Made by a program: the position numbers and the translations under genes. 64,000 bases of DNA from Amoebophrya sp. A120 (lineage: Eukaryota > Sar > Dinophyceae > Syndiniales > Amoebophryaceae): assembly GCA_905178155.1 (NCBI GenBank), contig CAJINV010000004.1, positions 7,096,358 through 7,160,357 on the forward strand, given 5' to 3'. The notes below the pieces were generated by a model. That model had not been told where the DNA came from. It saw nothing but the letters and a program-made list of their open reading frames with translations, and did not search any database. This document shows positions 34,514 through 45,100 of the stretch, one piece after another. Positions within the stretch are counted from its first letter, which is position 1. Each line of letters starts with the position of its first letter.

Positions 34514-36740
34514 CTACAAAATTTCGCCCAGCGCAAATTTTAGCTGGCGTTCAAAGTATTTTCGTACTATCCAGGGCTTGTCTGCCAGCCGATCTGAATT
34601 TAATTTTCCTGAGCAAGAACTACTACCTTTTTCGTGTCGTGAAAGAGGCACTCCGGTCTTATTCATCTTCATGCTGCTCAGAGTACTAGAAGTTGTATTT
34701 GTACTGCAAGTAGAAGCATTGCCCGCAGTGTAGTTTCTTTCTTCTTCTCGGAGCCTCTCCAGCTCCGCCACCATCCCTGCGACATGAAAATCCCCAACCA
34801 CTGCGACGCACTTGCCCTCTATGAAGTTCTCAAACGTTACATTTTCAAGTGTTACATGAATTTGTCATGCAGAAGCGCCATAAACATCTACATGATCAAG
34901 CTGCTTCGCATGACAAATTTGCGAAGGGCTAAACAAGAACAGCGCCTGAATCTCTGCGGAATTTGTAATGCTACAGATGCAGCCTCCCCCTTTTGACTTT
35001 TGCCATTCTTGCATTACAAATTTCATGTAACAGTTGAGAATGTAACGTTCGAGAACGCCATACCCTCGTTGCCCGCGTTGTACCTCCTGTTCCAAAACAA
35101 CTGTTTTGCCATGTAGCCGTCCCGCCCATCCAACACAACTTTTTGCAAGCTGCGCTCCAGCTCCTCGGAGCAACACCGCACTTTTCGAAACACATGCTCC
35201 ACGTCCACCCAGCTCTGGCATTCGTGCAGCGCAATCGGCATAGACGCCAGGAAACCCCGCCAGACATTTGGGACTTTCGCGATGCGAGCTAGCTCCGACC
35301 AGGTGAGATGAGGTGGATCCTCGGTTCTTGTTGATGTTGGTGAGTTCTCACTCTGAGCGGCCTGAAAAGATTTTTGCTGGTCTTCCTTTACGCAATCGGT
35401 TGTTGATGCAGCAGGGTCTGGTGGCACTTTTACCGCATGTGCTGGCACAACTTCTGCTTTCTCTACGTTTGGACCACTTCTTCCCGCTGACCGTTGCACT
35501 ACATCGAGATCCAGCTTCCTCCTGTTCTCCCAGTACTCCTCAAACGCTAACTGCATGCGCCACACCGTCCAGGGCCAGGTCAGCGGCTGCCAGAAAAATT
35601 GCTTTTCCAGTTCTGCATACGGCACGTCATTTGCCAGTGCCTCCAAGGTCTGCGAAAACTTCCGATCCAGCAGCAACACCGGCTTCCGTAACTGAATATG
35701 AAATGCAAATATGTCTGGGTCTGGAAACTTGTAATGCTGCGTTGGAAGTGGTGAGTGCTCTGTAATGCACACCCAAGCATGAGAAATATCTGCGCTTCTT
35801 TGTGTTGCGTTTTGCGCATGACAAACTGCGTTTTTGCATGACAGGCAAAAGGGTCTCTTCTTGGACATGCATCACAAACTTTTTGGTCATGCCAGACAAG
35901 CATGACAAATCTCGCGATCTTCCAGACCCAGATACTTTTGCATTTGATACTGAAACCTGGAAAACCACGCAGCCGTCGCCATGTCCCGCCCATGCTGCAG
36001 CGTTTCGATATCAAGTGCAAAAGTGTCTGGGTCTGGAAGGATGCGAACTCGTGATGCATACTTGGATCACACAAAAATCTGTCATGCTTACACAGCAAAG
36101 GGAGCCCCTTTTCCTGTCGCCGAAAGAAGGCGTTTGCCATGCGGATTAAGCATTGGGAAACCGTCTCAAAACCTGTGACGCTAGGCCTTGCATGGCACGC
36201 CTTCCGTGTCATGCAGACACAGCATCACAAACCTCAGCAATCTTCCAGACCCAGACACTTTTGCAATGCATATTCGATCCTTTGGAAGAGTTTCTGCTCG
36301 TACCGGTGCGAGAGCTGCTCCCCACGCACCGATTGAAACCCGTTCCGCGCCTGGCCGAGAAAAAGCTGGCCAAGTCGGTCCTCACACATTTCGACGGCAA
36401 TTTCGGAGATGGGTTCCAGTTCCTTGAACTTCTCCAACAGGTCCTCGTGTGTCGTTTCGGTGTGGCTGGTGCCCAGGAGGATGATGTTGGTGTCCGGAAC
36501 CTCGGTGACCGTCATTTCGTGGCGAGGACGCGTCGTGACAATGGTTCTTCTCGTCTTATTGGAGAGAAACGAAAGCTTCATTTGGCAGAACAAATGATGT
36601 TGACGAGTCGATGAAGACGAAGATGATGCAGCTGCGGACCACGCAGATGACGATGTTGCCAAAGGTCGGCTCGAAGTACGAACGACGTGTCTGCACGGCC
36701 CCAAGCTTGGGCGAGCATGATAGGGCCAGGAGGGCATCAT
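34514..36740 (-). CDS. TraB-domain family protein
   Basis: Four exons (36740-36273, 36008-35950, 35696-35063, 34819-34514) give 1,452 nt, 483 residues. All three introns are introners. The start is the first of two ATGs (MMPSWPYHARPSL). The first 60 residues are rich in Ser, Arg and Ala and poor in acidic residues, which would suit a mitochondrial targeting peptide, though this is not proven. The TraB/PrgY fold follows: NIILLGTSHTETTHEDLL (the Gly-Thr-x-His motif), EIAVEMCEDRLGQLF, then after a charged linker DGRDGYMAKQLF and KCVAVVGDFHVAGMVAELE (the Val-Val-Gly-x-x-His motif). Family members are membrane-associated, metalloprotease-like proteins with poorly known roles; eukaryotic forms act at mitochondria and other membranes. 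A Ser/Thr/Asn-rich tail ends the protein. Confidence 0.85.
34820..35062. mobile_element. introner, family H, TraB gene
   Basis: It is 243 bp with inverted ends carrying GTTCTCRAACGTTACATTYT and an exact 5-bp flanking repeat CCCTC (34815-34819 and 35063-35067). Removal joins RYNAGNEG to KCVAVVGD. Confidence 0.88.
35697..35949. mobile_element. introner, family A, TraB gene
   Basis: It is 253 bp with an exact 5-bp flanking repeat CTGAA (35692-35696 and 35950-35954). Removal joins AWFSRFQ to LRKPVLLLD. Confidence 0.88.
36009..36272. mobile_element. introner, family A, TraB gene
   Basis: It is 264 bp with an exact 5-bp flanking repeat TTCGA (36004-36008 and 36273-36277). Removal joins KLFQRIE to TLQHGRDMA. 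The exon between this and the next introner is 59 nt. Confidence 0.88.
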
Positions 36741-37375
36741 ATGTGTCTGATGCTTGTACTAGATGTAGCAGTAGCTGCCTCTAGCTCTATAGACAATTCG
36801 CAGCCTCCGTTCAGGGGTACTAGCTCGAGGCAGAGATTATTTACCACCTCCTTTTTTTACGTGACGTAAATTCTACTTATCGGCGCCCACCATTGATTCA
36901 CGTTCGCGGCGGCGATCGACAAAGACTTTACAATTGAAACGAACACAATTGGACAAATGTGCTCGCTTTTTGTTGTTCATCAGCGGATTACAATTATTAC
37001 AATTGCAATTTATTCGCGAGGGAATCTCGCGAGACTACAACCCTATTTGTTCAACAGAGGAGTCAAAGTCTGAGACTTCTACACCGGAACAACAGAGGAG
37101 GTCAATTCCAAATTAAAAAACTCGTGAAATTTATGAAAATGACTCTGAAAAAACATGAAGATTTTTTGTGCTAGTACACAACGACATACAAGGCAACAAC
37201 AACATAGATTTACTTTGACTTACGCAGAAAGAATCAACTGAGATGCTGGTGCGATGAAAGCCAGTCCCATCTTCACCCCCGGCACAGTGAAGAGCAGCGG
37301 CAAAGAAAAAGACCAGCGCCTGGCAAGAGCCAGATGGACAGTAGTTCCTCCGAAATTCGCCCGCGCCCCCGCACT
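36741..37375. other. intergenic stretch, no gene seen
   Basis: This short gap of about 0.6 kb separates the TraB start from the ETHE1 stop. No feature is recognised. Confidence 0.55.
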
Positions 37376-38919
37376 TCAGTTGCTCTCGGAAAATACTCCG
37401 CAGACCTGATTCGCCGGCACCGCTTGGTCGATCTTTTTCGGGTACGGCAAGTTCAGATTGTCCATGATATCGACGAACTGTGCCTCCGTTTTTTCCAGAC
37501 CCAAGCGAGGATTGAACTTCTTCTCCTCCCACACGGTCGTGCTTGTCCGCCCTTGGTAGTCGTGCGCGGGGTACAGTACGCAGCTATCTGGGAGCCGGTA
37601 TTGCAGTGAAAAATGCCTCCACCCCGAGAGATGCAGTAGTTTGCGAAGTTTCCAAATGGAAACTTTTTGTCATGCATGAAAGGACTACTAGTCTTTCTAA
37701 TGCAGAGTCTAGTCGTATACAGCATTGCTTGCATGACCAGCGCCGCTCTTCCTGGGATCTACTTTTGCATGGTTTCTACTCACGATTCATTGGAAATGAC
37801 CTGTGATGCTGATAAAGGCAAGAGGGCGCATGTTTTCGCTTGAAGAAAGGTTTGCAACACAAATCAATGCTCCCAACAAGTTCTGGGATGGGGACGTTTC
37901 TCCTTAGAATAGCCGGCCGAAAATCTTTTCCCGCACTGACCGGAACAGAGTCTTTGCAGAGCCGCTCTGAAAGTCCGTCCGCCCGCAGCCGCGGATTAGC
38001 AGTGTGTCACCTGTAGAGGATCTAGTTTCGAAATGGAGAGGTTGATTTTCTGAAGCAACAATACCGAGTCAAAAGCGAACACCATCTAAAGCTACATCTT
38101 CAATCCTTAAAATCCGCATTGCAGATTCCCTACGCCGAGTCTAGTTTTTCCCAGTTTCTAATGCTATTTTCATATTCCTAACAAGCCCCATTGTGCCCGT
38201 AGCCTTGGCTCAGCTCCTTGAAAGTAGTAAAAAGGCAATTTGTCATGCTAATTCAACGTAAATCAGATCTAATTTCTTTGCTTTTCCTTATTCGGCTTTT
38301 CCCTTTCCTTTTCCTTTCGATCGTAGCAAGAATTTTCTTGCGCTTCGCGGTATTCTGGTCCTTTTCTTGCTCGATCGCTTGTCCTTATCATCCTGTTCAT
38401 TTTCTGCATTTTGATCTATGAGAAATAGCGTTCAAAACTAGTTTTCAATTACACACCTGTGAACGCCATGGTCCCCTCGTTCAGCACATACGTTAGGCAT
38501 CCCCCGGTGTGGCCCGGCGTGTGCACCGCGGTGAGAGACAAAGCGCCTCCTTCGACTCCGGACGCCCCGCCGAGCTCCAGTTTGTCGCCGTCCTTGAGCA
38601 AAATGTCCGCTTTCGATTCCGCGTGTTCCCCAATCGCGGTCCGCACCACCCCGCCAAGCTTCTCCTTGATTTTACCCGTGCCGGTGACGTGGTCTGCATG
38701 GCAGTGCGTGTTTACCGCGTACTTGAGAACGAGTCCCAGCTCCTCCACGAGCTTCAAATCGCGCTCGACCGTCTCCAGAACGGGGTCGATCAGAACCGCC
38801 TCCCCATTCGCCGCTCCAAGCAGGTAGGTGTAGGTGCTGGACTCCTTCTCAAATAGTTGCCGGAATAAAACTTGGCCCAGAGCGGCATTTACCCTGGGCG
38901 CCGTTGTGGACAAGGACAT
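37376..38919 (-). CDS. ETHE1: persulfide dioxygenase, ETHE1 type
   Basis: It oxidises glutathione persulfide to sulfite, a step of sulfide detoxification, normally in mitochondria. Three exons (38919-38457, 38010-37912, 37598-37376) give 780 nt, 259 residues, the usual length. It belongs to the metallo-beta-lactamase fold. The iron ligands are visible: HCHADH (His72, His74, Asp76, His77), His133 in HTPGH, Asp156 in FTGD, and the histidine of YPAHDY. The family signature [12 protein letters not shown] also follows FTGD. It ends FAVPAN-like ([12 protein letters not shown]). The start [15 protein letters not shown] offers only a short basic N-terminus, so targeting is uncertain. The first intron has a GTGTGT donor and CAG acceptor; the second is a family G introner. 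Confidence 0.94.
37599..37911. mobile_element. introner, family G, ETHE1 gene
   Basis: It is 313 bp with inverted ends sharing TGAAAAATGYC-type sequence and an exact 5-bp flanking repeat GCCGG (37594-37598 and 37912-37916). Removal joins EKIFGR to [10 protein letters not shown]. Confidence 0.86.
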
Positions 38920-39519
38920 GATATTTTGCAGTCAATATACTGAAACGCGACCACCGTTTCTTGTTTCCCGTCGGTCTGCACCGCGTGTAGTGCAACGGTT
39001 GTTGACGCGAGCTAGCTCTCGACTCGTCGACAGGCTCACGCTAAGTAGACAATTCAACTCAATAAAGTTTGTGATCCATACCTGCATGTGATTGTCTTTG
39101 TCCAAGTTCGGTTCTCTTCTCAGAAGTTGAAGTACATTATATTGCAGTGCAAAAAATAAAAAAATCCCCGAGGGACATGTGAGCTTTGCTCTGTGGCGTA
39201 AGCGAACTAAACCAATTCTGGATATGCACATCTCCACTAAGAAGCTAGCACATACCAACCGATGCCGCGCAGCAAGCTACTTGGGCGTTCGTTGTATTCT
39301 AGATCGGACGCGCGTTGACGCTGAGGAACGGTTTCGCGCACTGGAGCTGTCGCTGGATGGAGCACTGCATCAAACAGATACGAGCAACCGGCGCAACCAA
39401 ACTCCAGGAATGAAGAGCACCAACTTCAGGAACAACACAGCAGAAGCTGGGGCAACCGATGCCAAAAAGCACAGTCTACACTGCAGTGCGGTGCCCATTC
39501 TAGATAGATTGCGATGGGA
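38920..39519. other. intergenic stretch, no gene seen
   Basis: This is upstream of the ETHE1 ATG and left of a GC-rich island. A plus-strand open frame starts at 39179 and runs into the island, but it is not supported by any recognisable domain. Confidence 0.5.
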
Positions 39520-41060
39520 AAAGGCGCGCCCGCGGCCGTGGGAGCAGGCCGAGCTGCAGAGCGGGGCCGCGCTTTTGTATTGTTTCCTTTGGTGCGGCAC
39601 GTCGGGAAAACAAAAAGCGCGCCCGGGGGGATGCGTGGCGCATGTTTCTATTTACCGCTCCGCCGATCCGGGCGCCCGCCCCCCCAAGGCCGGCCGGCCT
39701 TCCACTCTGCGAAGGGGCCGACGGCGCGCTTGGGAGGGGAAAAGGAATGAAGGCGGGGGCGCCCACACCGACGGGCCCCGCCCCGGCGGGCCTGATGAGC
39801 AGGGGCCCCCTTGTTCTCTTGGGGGGGGGGGGGGGGCGGCGCGGCGGGCGGCCGGCCGGCGAGTTTGCGCGCGTAGGCTTTCTCCCTCGCCCCCCGCCCC
39901 CATGCACTCGGGGCAGAGGCGCCGCGGCGTGCTTGCTGCGCTTCTTCGCCGGCTTGGATGGGGGGCGCGCGCGCGCGCCTCCCGTGGCGAGGCCGCAAGC
40001 AACTCCGCCAGCGCGGCCATTTCTGATCTCGTTGCGCGCCTCGGGGTCAATCTTGCGGGGGCACGGGCCCCGGGTTCGCTCTCCGTGGAAAAAAATCCGG
40101 GCGCCCACGCCAAAATGCTTGGAGCCACTTCGAAACACATAGCGCCCCAAAGCCCCGGGCCAGCGGCGCCGCGCGCCGCAATGCGGGCGCGGGGCGCGCC
40201 CGCCCGGCCCGCCGTGCGTGGGTGGCGCGCGCGGGCGGCCAAGAGATGGCGGCGCCTCGCGCGCCGACACCAAGGAAGCCAACGGGCTGGCCGGCTGCCA
40301 GAGGCGGGGGCGCAATCAGGGCACGCGCTGGCGGCTTGGCTGCCGCCTGTTTGTTTGTATGGTTGGCGCTAGGCCCGGCAGCCCCGGGGGGCCCGGCTGC
40401 AGCTGTGTCACCCCGCTTTTCTTCTTCCCCGCCCTGCCTTCTTAGCGTGCAAGGCCGGCTGCGCGCAGTTTGATCGCTGCCTTTCATCGAACTCGGAGGA
40501 GGGATCGCTCCTGCCCCACTTGCAGGCGGCCGCTCTCCCTCGGGCGCCTTCAAAAATTAACGCGCGCGCCCGACGGGCCGGAAATACGCGGGGGGCTCTC
40601 CCCCACCAGCATGATTAGCACGGGGGCCACCGCCCTTTCGCCCCCCTGCCTGCCGTGCGCGGCGCCGCCCGGTGGGCCGGCAAAAGGGCGGGGCCGACCA
40701 AAGGCGCAAGGCCCACGCCCGGACCCCAGGCGCGCCGTCTAGCAACTGCCTCCGCCTTCTTCAGCCATCGGCCCAATGAGCCACCACGGCAAAGATGCGC
40801 GTCGCTCGCAGTGCTTCCGCCACGCTTCCGATCGCTACCTATGCGCGCCCAAGACCTCGCCCGGGCACCTCTCTGGCCCGCGCGAATCCCGGCAGCCCAC
40901 GCACTGCGCTCCCTTGCGCGAGGACGGGGCGGCCCACTGTGCCGGCGCAGCCCCTCAGCTTGCGCAACTCAGCGCGAAGCTTGCGGGCCGGGATGTGGCT
41001 GGACATCTTTGGGAACGGCGGGCCCCGCCAAGTTCGCCATGCGAATTGTGTGGCGGCTGC
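39520..41060. other. GC-rich island, no gene assigned
   Basis: About 1.5 kb of extremely GC-rich sequence, including a run of 16 or so G near 39821-39836 and GCGC runs near 39967-39977. Open frames occur in most frames simultaneously, a composition effect. No terminal repeats like those of the 19.7-kb island were found. Confidence 0.6.
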
Positions 41061-42164
41061 AATGAGAAAGGACAAGGAGCGCTCCAACTCCGAACGCTCA
41101 AGAAGCACGCAAAAATCAGGGCAAATCGGTCAACGCTAGAACACAACATCCATCAACGAGACACGCAGCGCGGCGTTCTGCATGTAGCTTCTTTCGGATC
41201 AAATATGTTTCACACCATTCATTTCTATTTTGCAAAGCGCAAGCGCGAGCACTGTGAAAGCGAAACTCAACTTCCGCGATGCGAGTCTCACATTACGGAT
41301 TGCTCCGTCTACCTGCGTGCTTGCGACGTCCTGCGCGCTCGTGAATTCGAAAAAAACTTTCCTTGGCATCTCCATGTGCAGTCAGTCGTTTTTAATGTGC
41401 TGGTATATTGCGAGTTCTTGTCAGTAGTTATGGACAGACCATTCAAGTACAAGTTCATTATTCTCCATCCCCTAGGACAGCACCGCAACAACTTCTGATG
41501 CATGTATCGCGGCGATAGAAGAAGTAAACTTTCTAGTGCGGGTAGGTTGTATTGGTCAATGAAAAACACCCGAACAAAACATTCATTTTGAATTCGTAGA
41601 CCATCACTACAAACTGTAAATTTTCCTTCAATAAAATAACCGTCGGAATCGCGCTGCGAGTAGCTTTCATATCGGAACCAGCTGTTCCGCGTAAGAGAAG
41701 TACTCTATACTCCCTGTCCCTATCGTGTCTTCGTGGTGTAAATATGAGCCACCTACTACACTACATTACAGTATTCTATTACTCGTAATTGCGTTGTTTG
41801 ATTATTGAATAAAGCACATGAGGACAATACTGCTCCACAAGACGCGGGCGCAGTTGTTCATCTCTACTAACCGCAGGTAATTGAAGCTGCGCTTGTGGTC
41901 GCTGATGATGTGATAATCTGGTAAACTTCTGCAGTTCATGGTCTGCCTCAGGTTTTTTGTTTTACATACTGCTTCTGCTTGTAAATTTGACCTTTCGCTC
42001 TCGTTCTCGTTGCTCAACAAAAAAAAAACAGAATAACAATCTGTTCGGGCCCTTTTTCGCACGCAGCCAGCACAGCGCGGCGATCGTCGCATGCTGGCGA
42101 CCGACGCTGATGTCTTCAGGAGCATGCGAGAAAAGGCATCGTCGAAGTAGCACTATCCTCCTGA
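41061..42164. other. intergenic stretch, no gene seen
   Basis: This lies between the GC-rich island and the stop of the coiled-coil gene. No supported feature is visible. Confidence 0.5.
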
Positions 42165-45100
42165 TCAAATTCCCGCCCGCCCTCGTCTTTCCGCGGCTGC
42201 GTAAGCGGCGGAGATCGCCCCGGCGCTGCTACGCTCCTGCAGAATCATCTTCTCCAGTCGCTCCTGCTTCAATTGCAAATCCAAGTTTGCCTCGCGCGCC
42301 CGCGCTTCGGTGAGATCCAAGTCGCGGGAAAATTGTTGGGCCTGGAAGTAGGTGAAGAAAATGAAGATCTAATGATGGCAAATAATAACATTTTTGTTTA
42401 AGCACGCCACCTCATCTGGCAATCAGTTCACTGCGCCCGAAAATGAAACTCTACCCTCTATACCTGTGACCCCAGATCCCTCTTCATGTCGTGTAGTTCC
42501 CGGTCTACTCTGCTCGTAATGTCATCGCACTTTCGGTCCAACACCGACAGCTTCGTCGGTATCGCGGGGTCGATGTCGGCGATCGCTGGTCTGCTGTTGT
42601 TGTTCATCAAAGCTGCGCATCAACTGCAAAAGTGTCTGTGTCTGGGGGATTGCGAGATTTGTCATGCCCGCCGGCATGACTCTGAACTCTGTGTTGCATG
42701 GCTGCGAAGAGCTCCTCCTCCCTGTCATGCAAAAACGCGGTTTGTGTTTGTCATGCGGAGTACCCAACTCAGAACCATGAAAAAAACTCGTCATGCTTGG
42801 CAGCGCATCATAGTAAGTCAGTTCACTATTCCCTTTCTTGCATCACAAGTTTCCAGACCCAGACATATTTGCAATGCATACTGCGTTTGTCGCGACGGTT
42901 TGTTCAAACGCGCGGAGGGAGTCTTCCACTTGGTTCAGCGTTATTCCGGATTTGTCTTCCACGTGCTCGAATACCTCGTTTCGCAGCACATCCAATTCTA
43001 TCTCCGTCGCCTCTGCTACGGCGCGCAGCTCCTGCTCCAGCTGCTTCAGAATCTTGGAGAACTCCGCTTTCGAGATAGGTAACGATTTCTCGATGCTACC
43101 CGTGTTTAGGCTACTGTTGAGCATCTGCTGCGCTGGGTCGGCGAAGTTCGATGCTGTCCCATTGCTGATCACCGATTCGATTGACTGTGCCAGCGTGCTG
43201 GAGATTGACTTTCTAATAGCTTGCTGATTCGCGGCGGAACGGGACCTGCTAGAGGAGGAAGGCATTTGGTTGTTCCCGCTGTTTCGGAAGTTGTTATTCA
43301 TGCTGGATCGTTGTGGTGAGCTGGGACGCGAGCGCGTTACGTTGATCAGAGTTTCCGCATGCCGGCGCTCAGAAGCTTCGAAGCGACGCTCGGTGTCTGG
43401 GTCATAGTGGAATTGAAACAATTTCTAGTATACCGCGCAAGAACTGGTCTTTAACATTACAGTTCAACATGTTTGTTGTACTACCTCAGCACGCTGCCCT
43501 CGCTCATGCCGCATTCATTTCCGCATAAATAATACGACGACAAACAATTTCACCATGCTATCTATATACCTCTCTCCAGCTGTTCTATCCTCTTCGACAA
43601 AGTCTCTGTCGCAACTGCTCCCCCGCCCGCGTTATTCATTAAGAAGCCCTTCTGCTGTTCAAAATCCCGTAGCTGGTTGTCTAATTCGCACGCCTATCAA
43701 ATGCAAAAATGTCTGGGTCTGGAAGGTTACCAGGTTTGTCATGCAGGTTTTCTATGACTCATGAGAACTGAAATGCAGCGCCTAGCATGACAAACTCTGT
43801 GAGATCTCTAGCATGCCGATCCTGCATGAGAAATTGCCTCTCAACTTGGTAAAAAACGACGGCTGTTGGTAATCACGCAACACAGATTTCTTGCATGATT
43901 CAGATTCAGCATGACAAGTTCCAACCTTCCAGACCCAGACATTTTTACATTTGATAACGCCCACTTCTTTACTTTTTCCAGCCCGCCGCGCACCAAATCC
44001 AGGTCCTTATGCAATGCAAAAGCATTGCACTAGTATAAATTGCATCACAAATTAGCCCAGCATTACATATTGATTGAATTTGTAATGCTGATCTACCTTG
44101 AGAAAGAGATTTGTGATGCATAAATCCAATTACTACGCGTACGATACTTTTGCACAGGATAGTCCTGCTTCGACGCCATTATCCCCGACCCGAACTCCTG
44201 CCGCATGGATCCGAAGTTCTTCACGTTTTCTAGCATATGCAATACAAATCTCCCGCACATGTACAAGACGCATCACAAATTTCGCCAATTTGGAGCGTAA
44301 AACTTGCCATGCTAAACTAGGATCGAAGCCAAGTTTTGTCATGCGGAGACCGCATTTGTACGTTTACGGGAAATTTACTGTGGATACAGCACCTGAAACT
44401 TCACCTGTTCTAGCACTTCTGCATTTTGAAAAACCGTTTGTGTCAACTGTGCTATCGCCGCCTGGTTCTGGGCTGGTAGCGCCGCTGCCTCTTCCTTCTC
44501 GCGCACGGCGAGGAGATTGAACATCTTGGACTCGAACTGCTTTTGGTACTTGTCGAAATTCTCGATGAATTCCTCTTTGAGTTTGTTCACCTCGGTAGGG
44601 ACAAGCTTCTCGCGGATATCCTCTGCGTCGTTCGTGACCTTGGTGAGCCGCTGGCCGTGGGATATTTCCAGCGCGGTGTGCTTTTCTTGGAGCCTGGTAA
44701 TTGTTTGTTAGTGGTGGGTAACCGGAGAAGTTGCGGTAGATGATCTACATGCGGTTTCGCGATGCTGCAGTTGTCACAGCAAAAAAAATGGATCCAAAGT
44801 GAGAATGGATCATGACGTGCTGGGTGACGTATCCCTGCATGGTGTCGAGCGCAAGGAAATTAATCGTCAAGCGTAGCATCGTGAATGACGTTGCGCAGGA
44901 TGGACATGCGGAAGAAAACTTTTGCAACGGCGAACAAATGCGGCAGCGGCCGCCGGCACCCAGTTCTACGTTGCGGAGCAGCCGGCTCGATTGGAATAAA
45001 GTGCGCAGTGGAGGAAAAGATTCGAATGACAGCCCACTTTTTAGATTCACAAAACATAAATCCCAGTACAGGACAAGCAAGAGTGAAAAAAGCGAAGGTG

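Noticed and set aside
39179-40372. A 397-codon plus-strand open frame
   Set aside because: Most of it lies in the GC-rich island where stops are rare in all frames; frames on the opposite strand are equally open, and no domain is recognisable.
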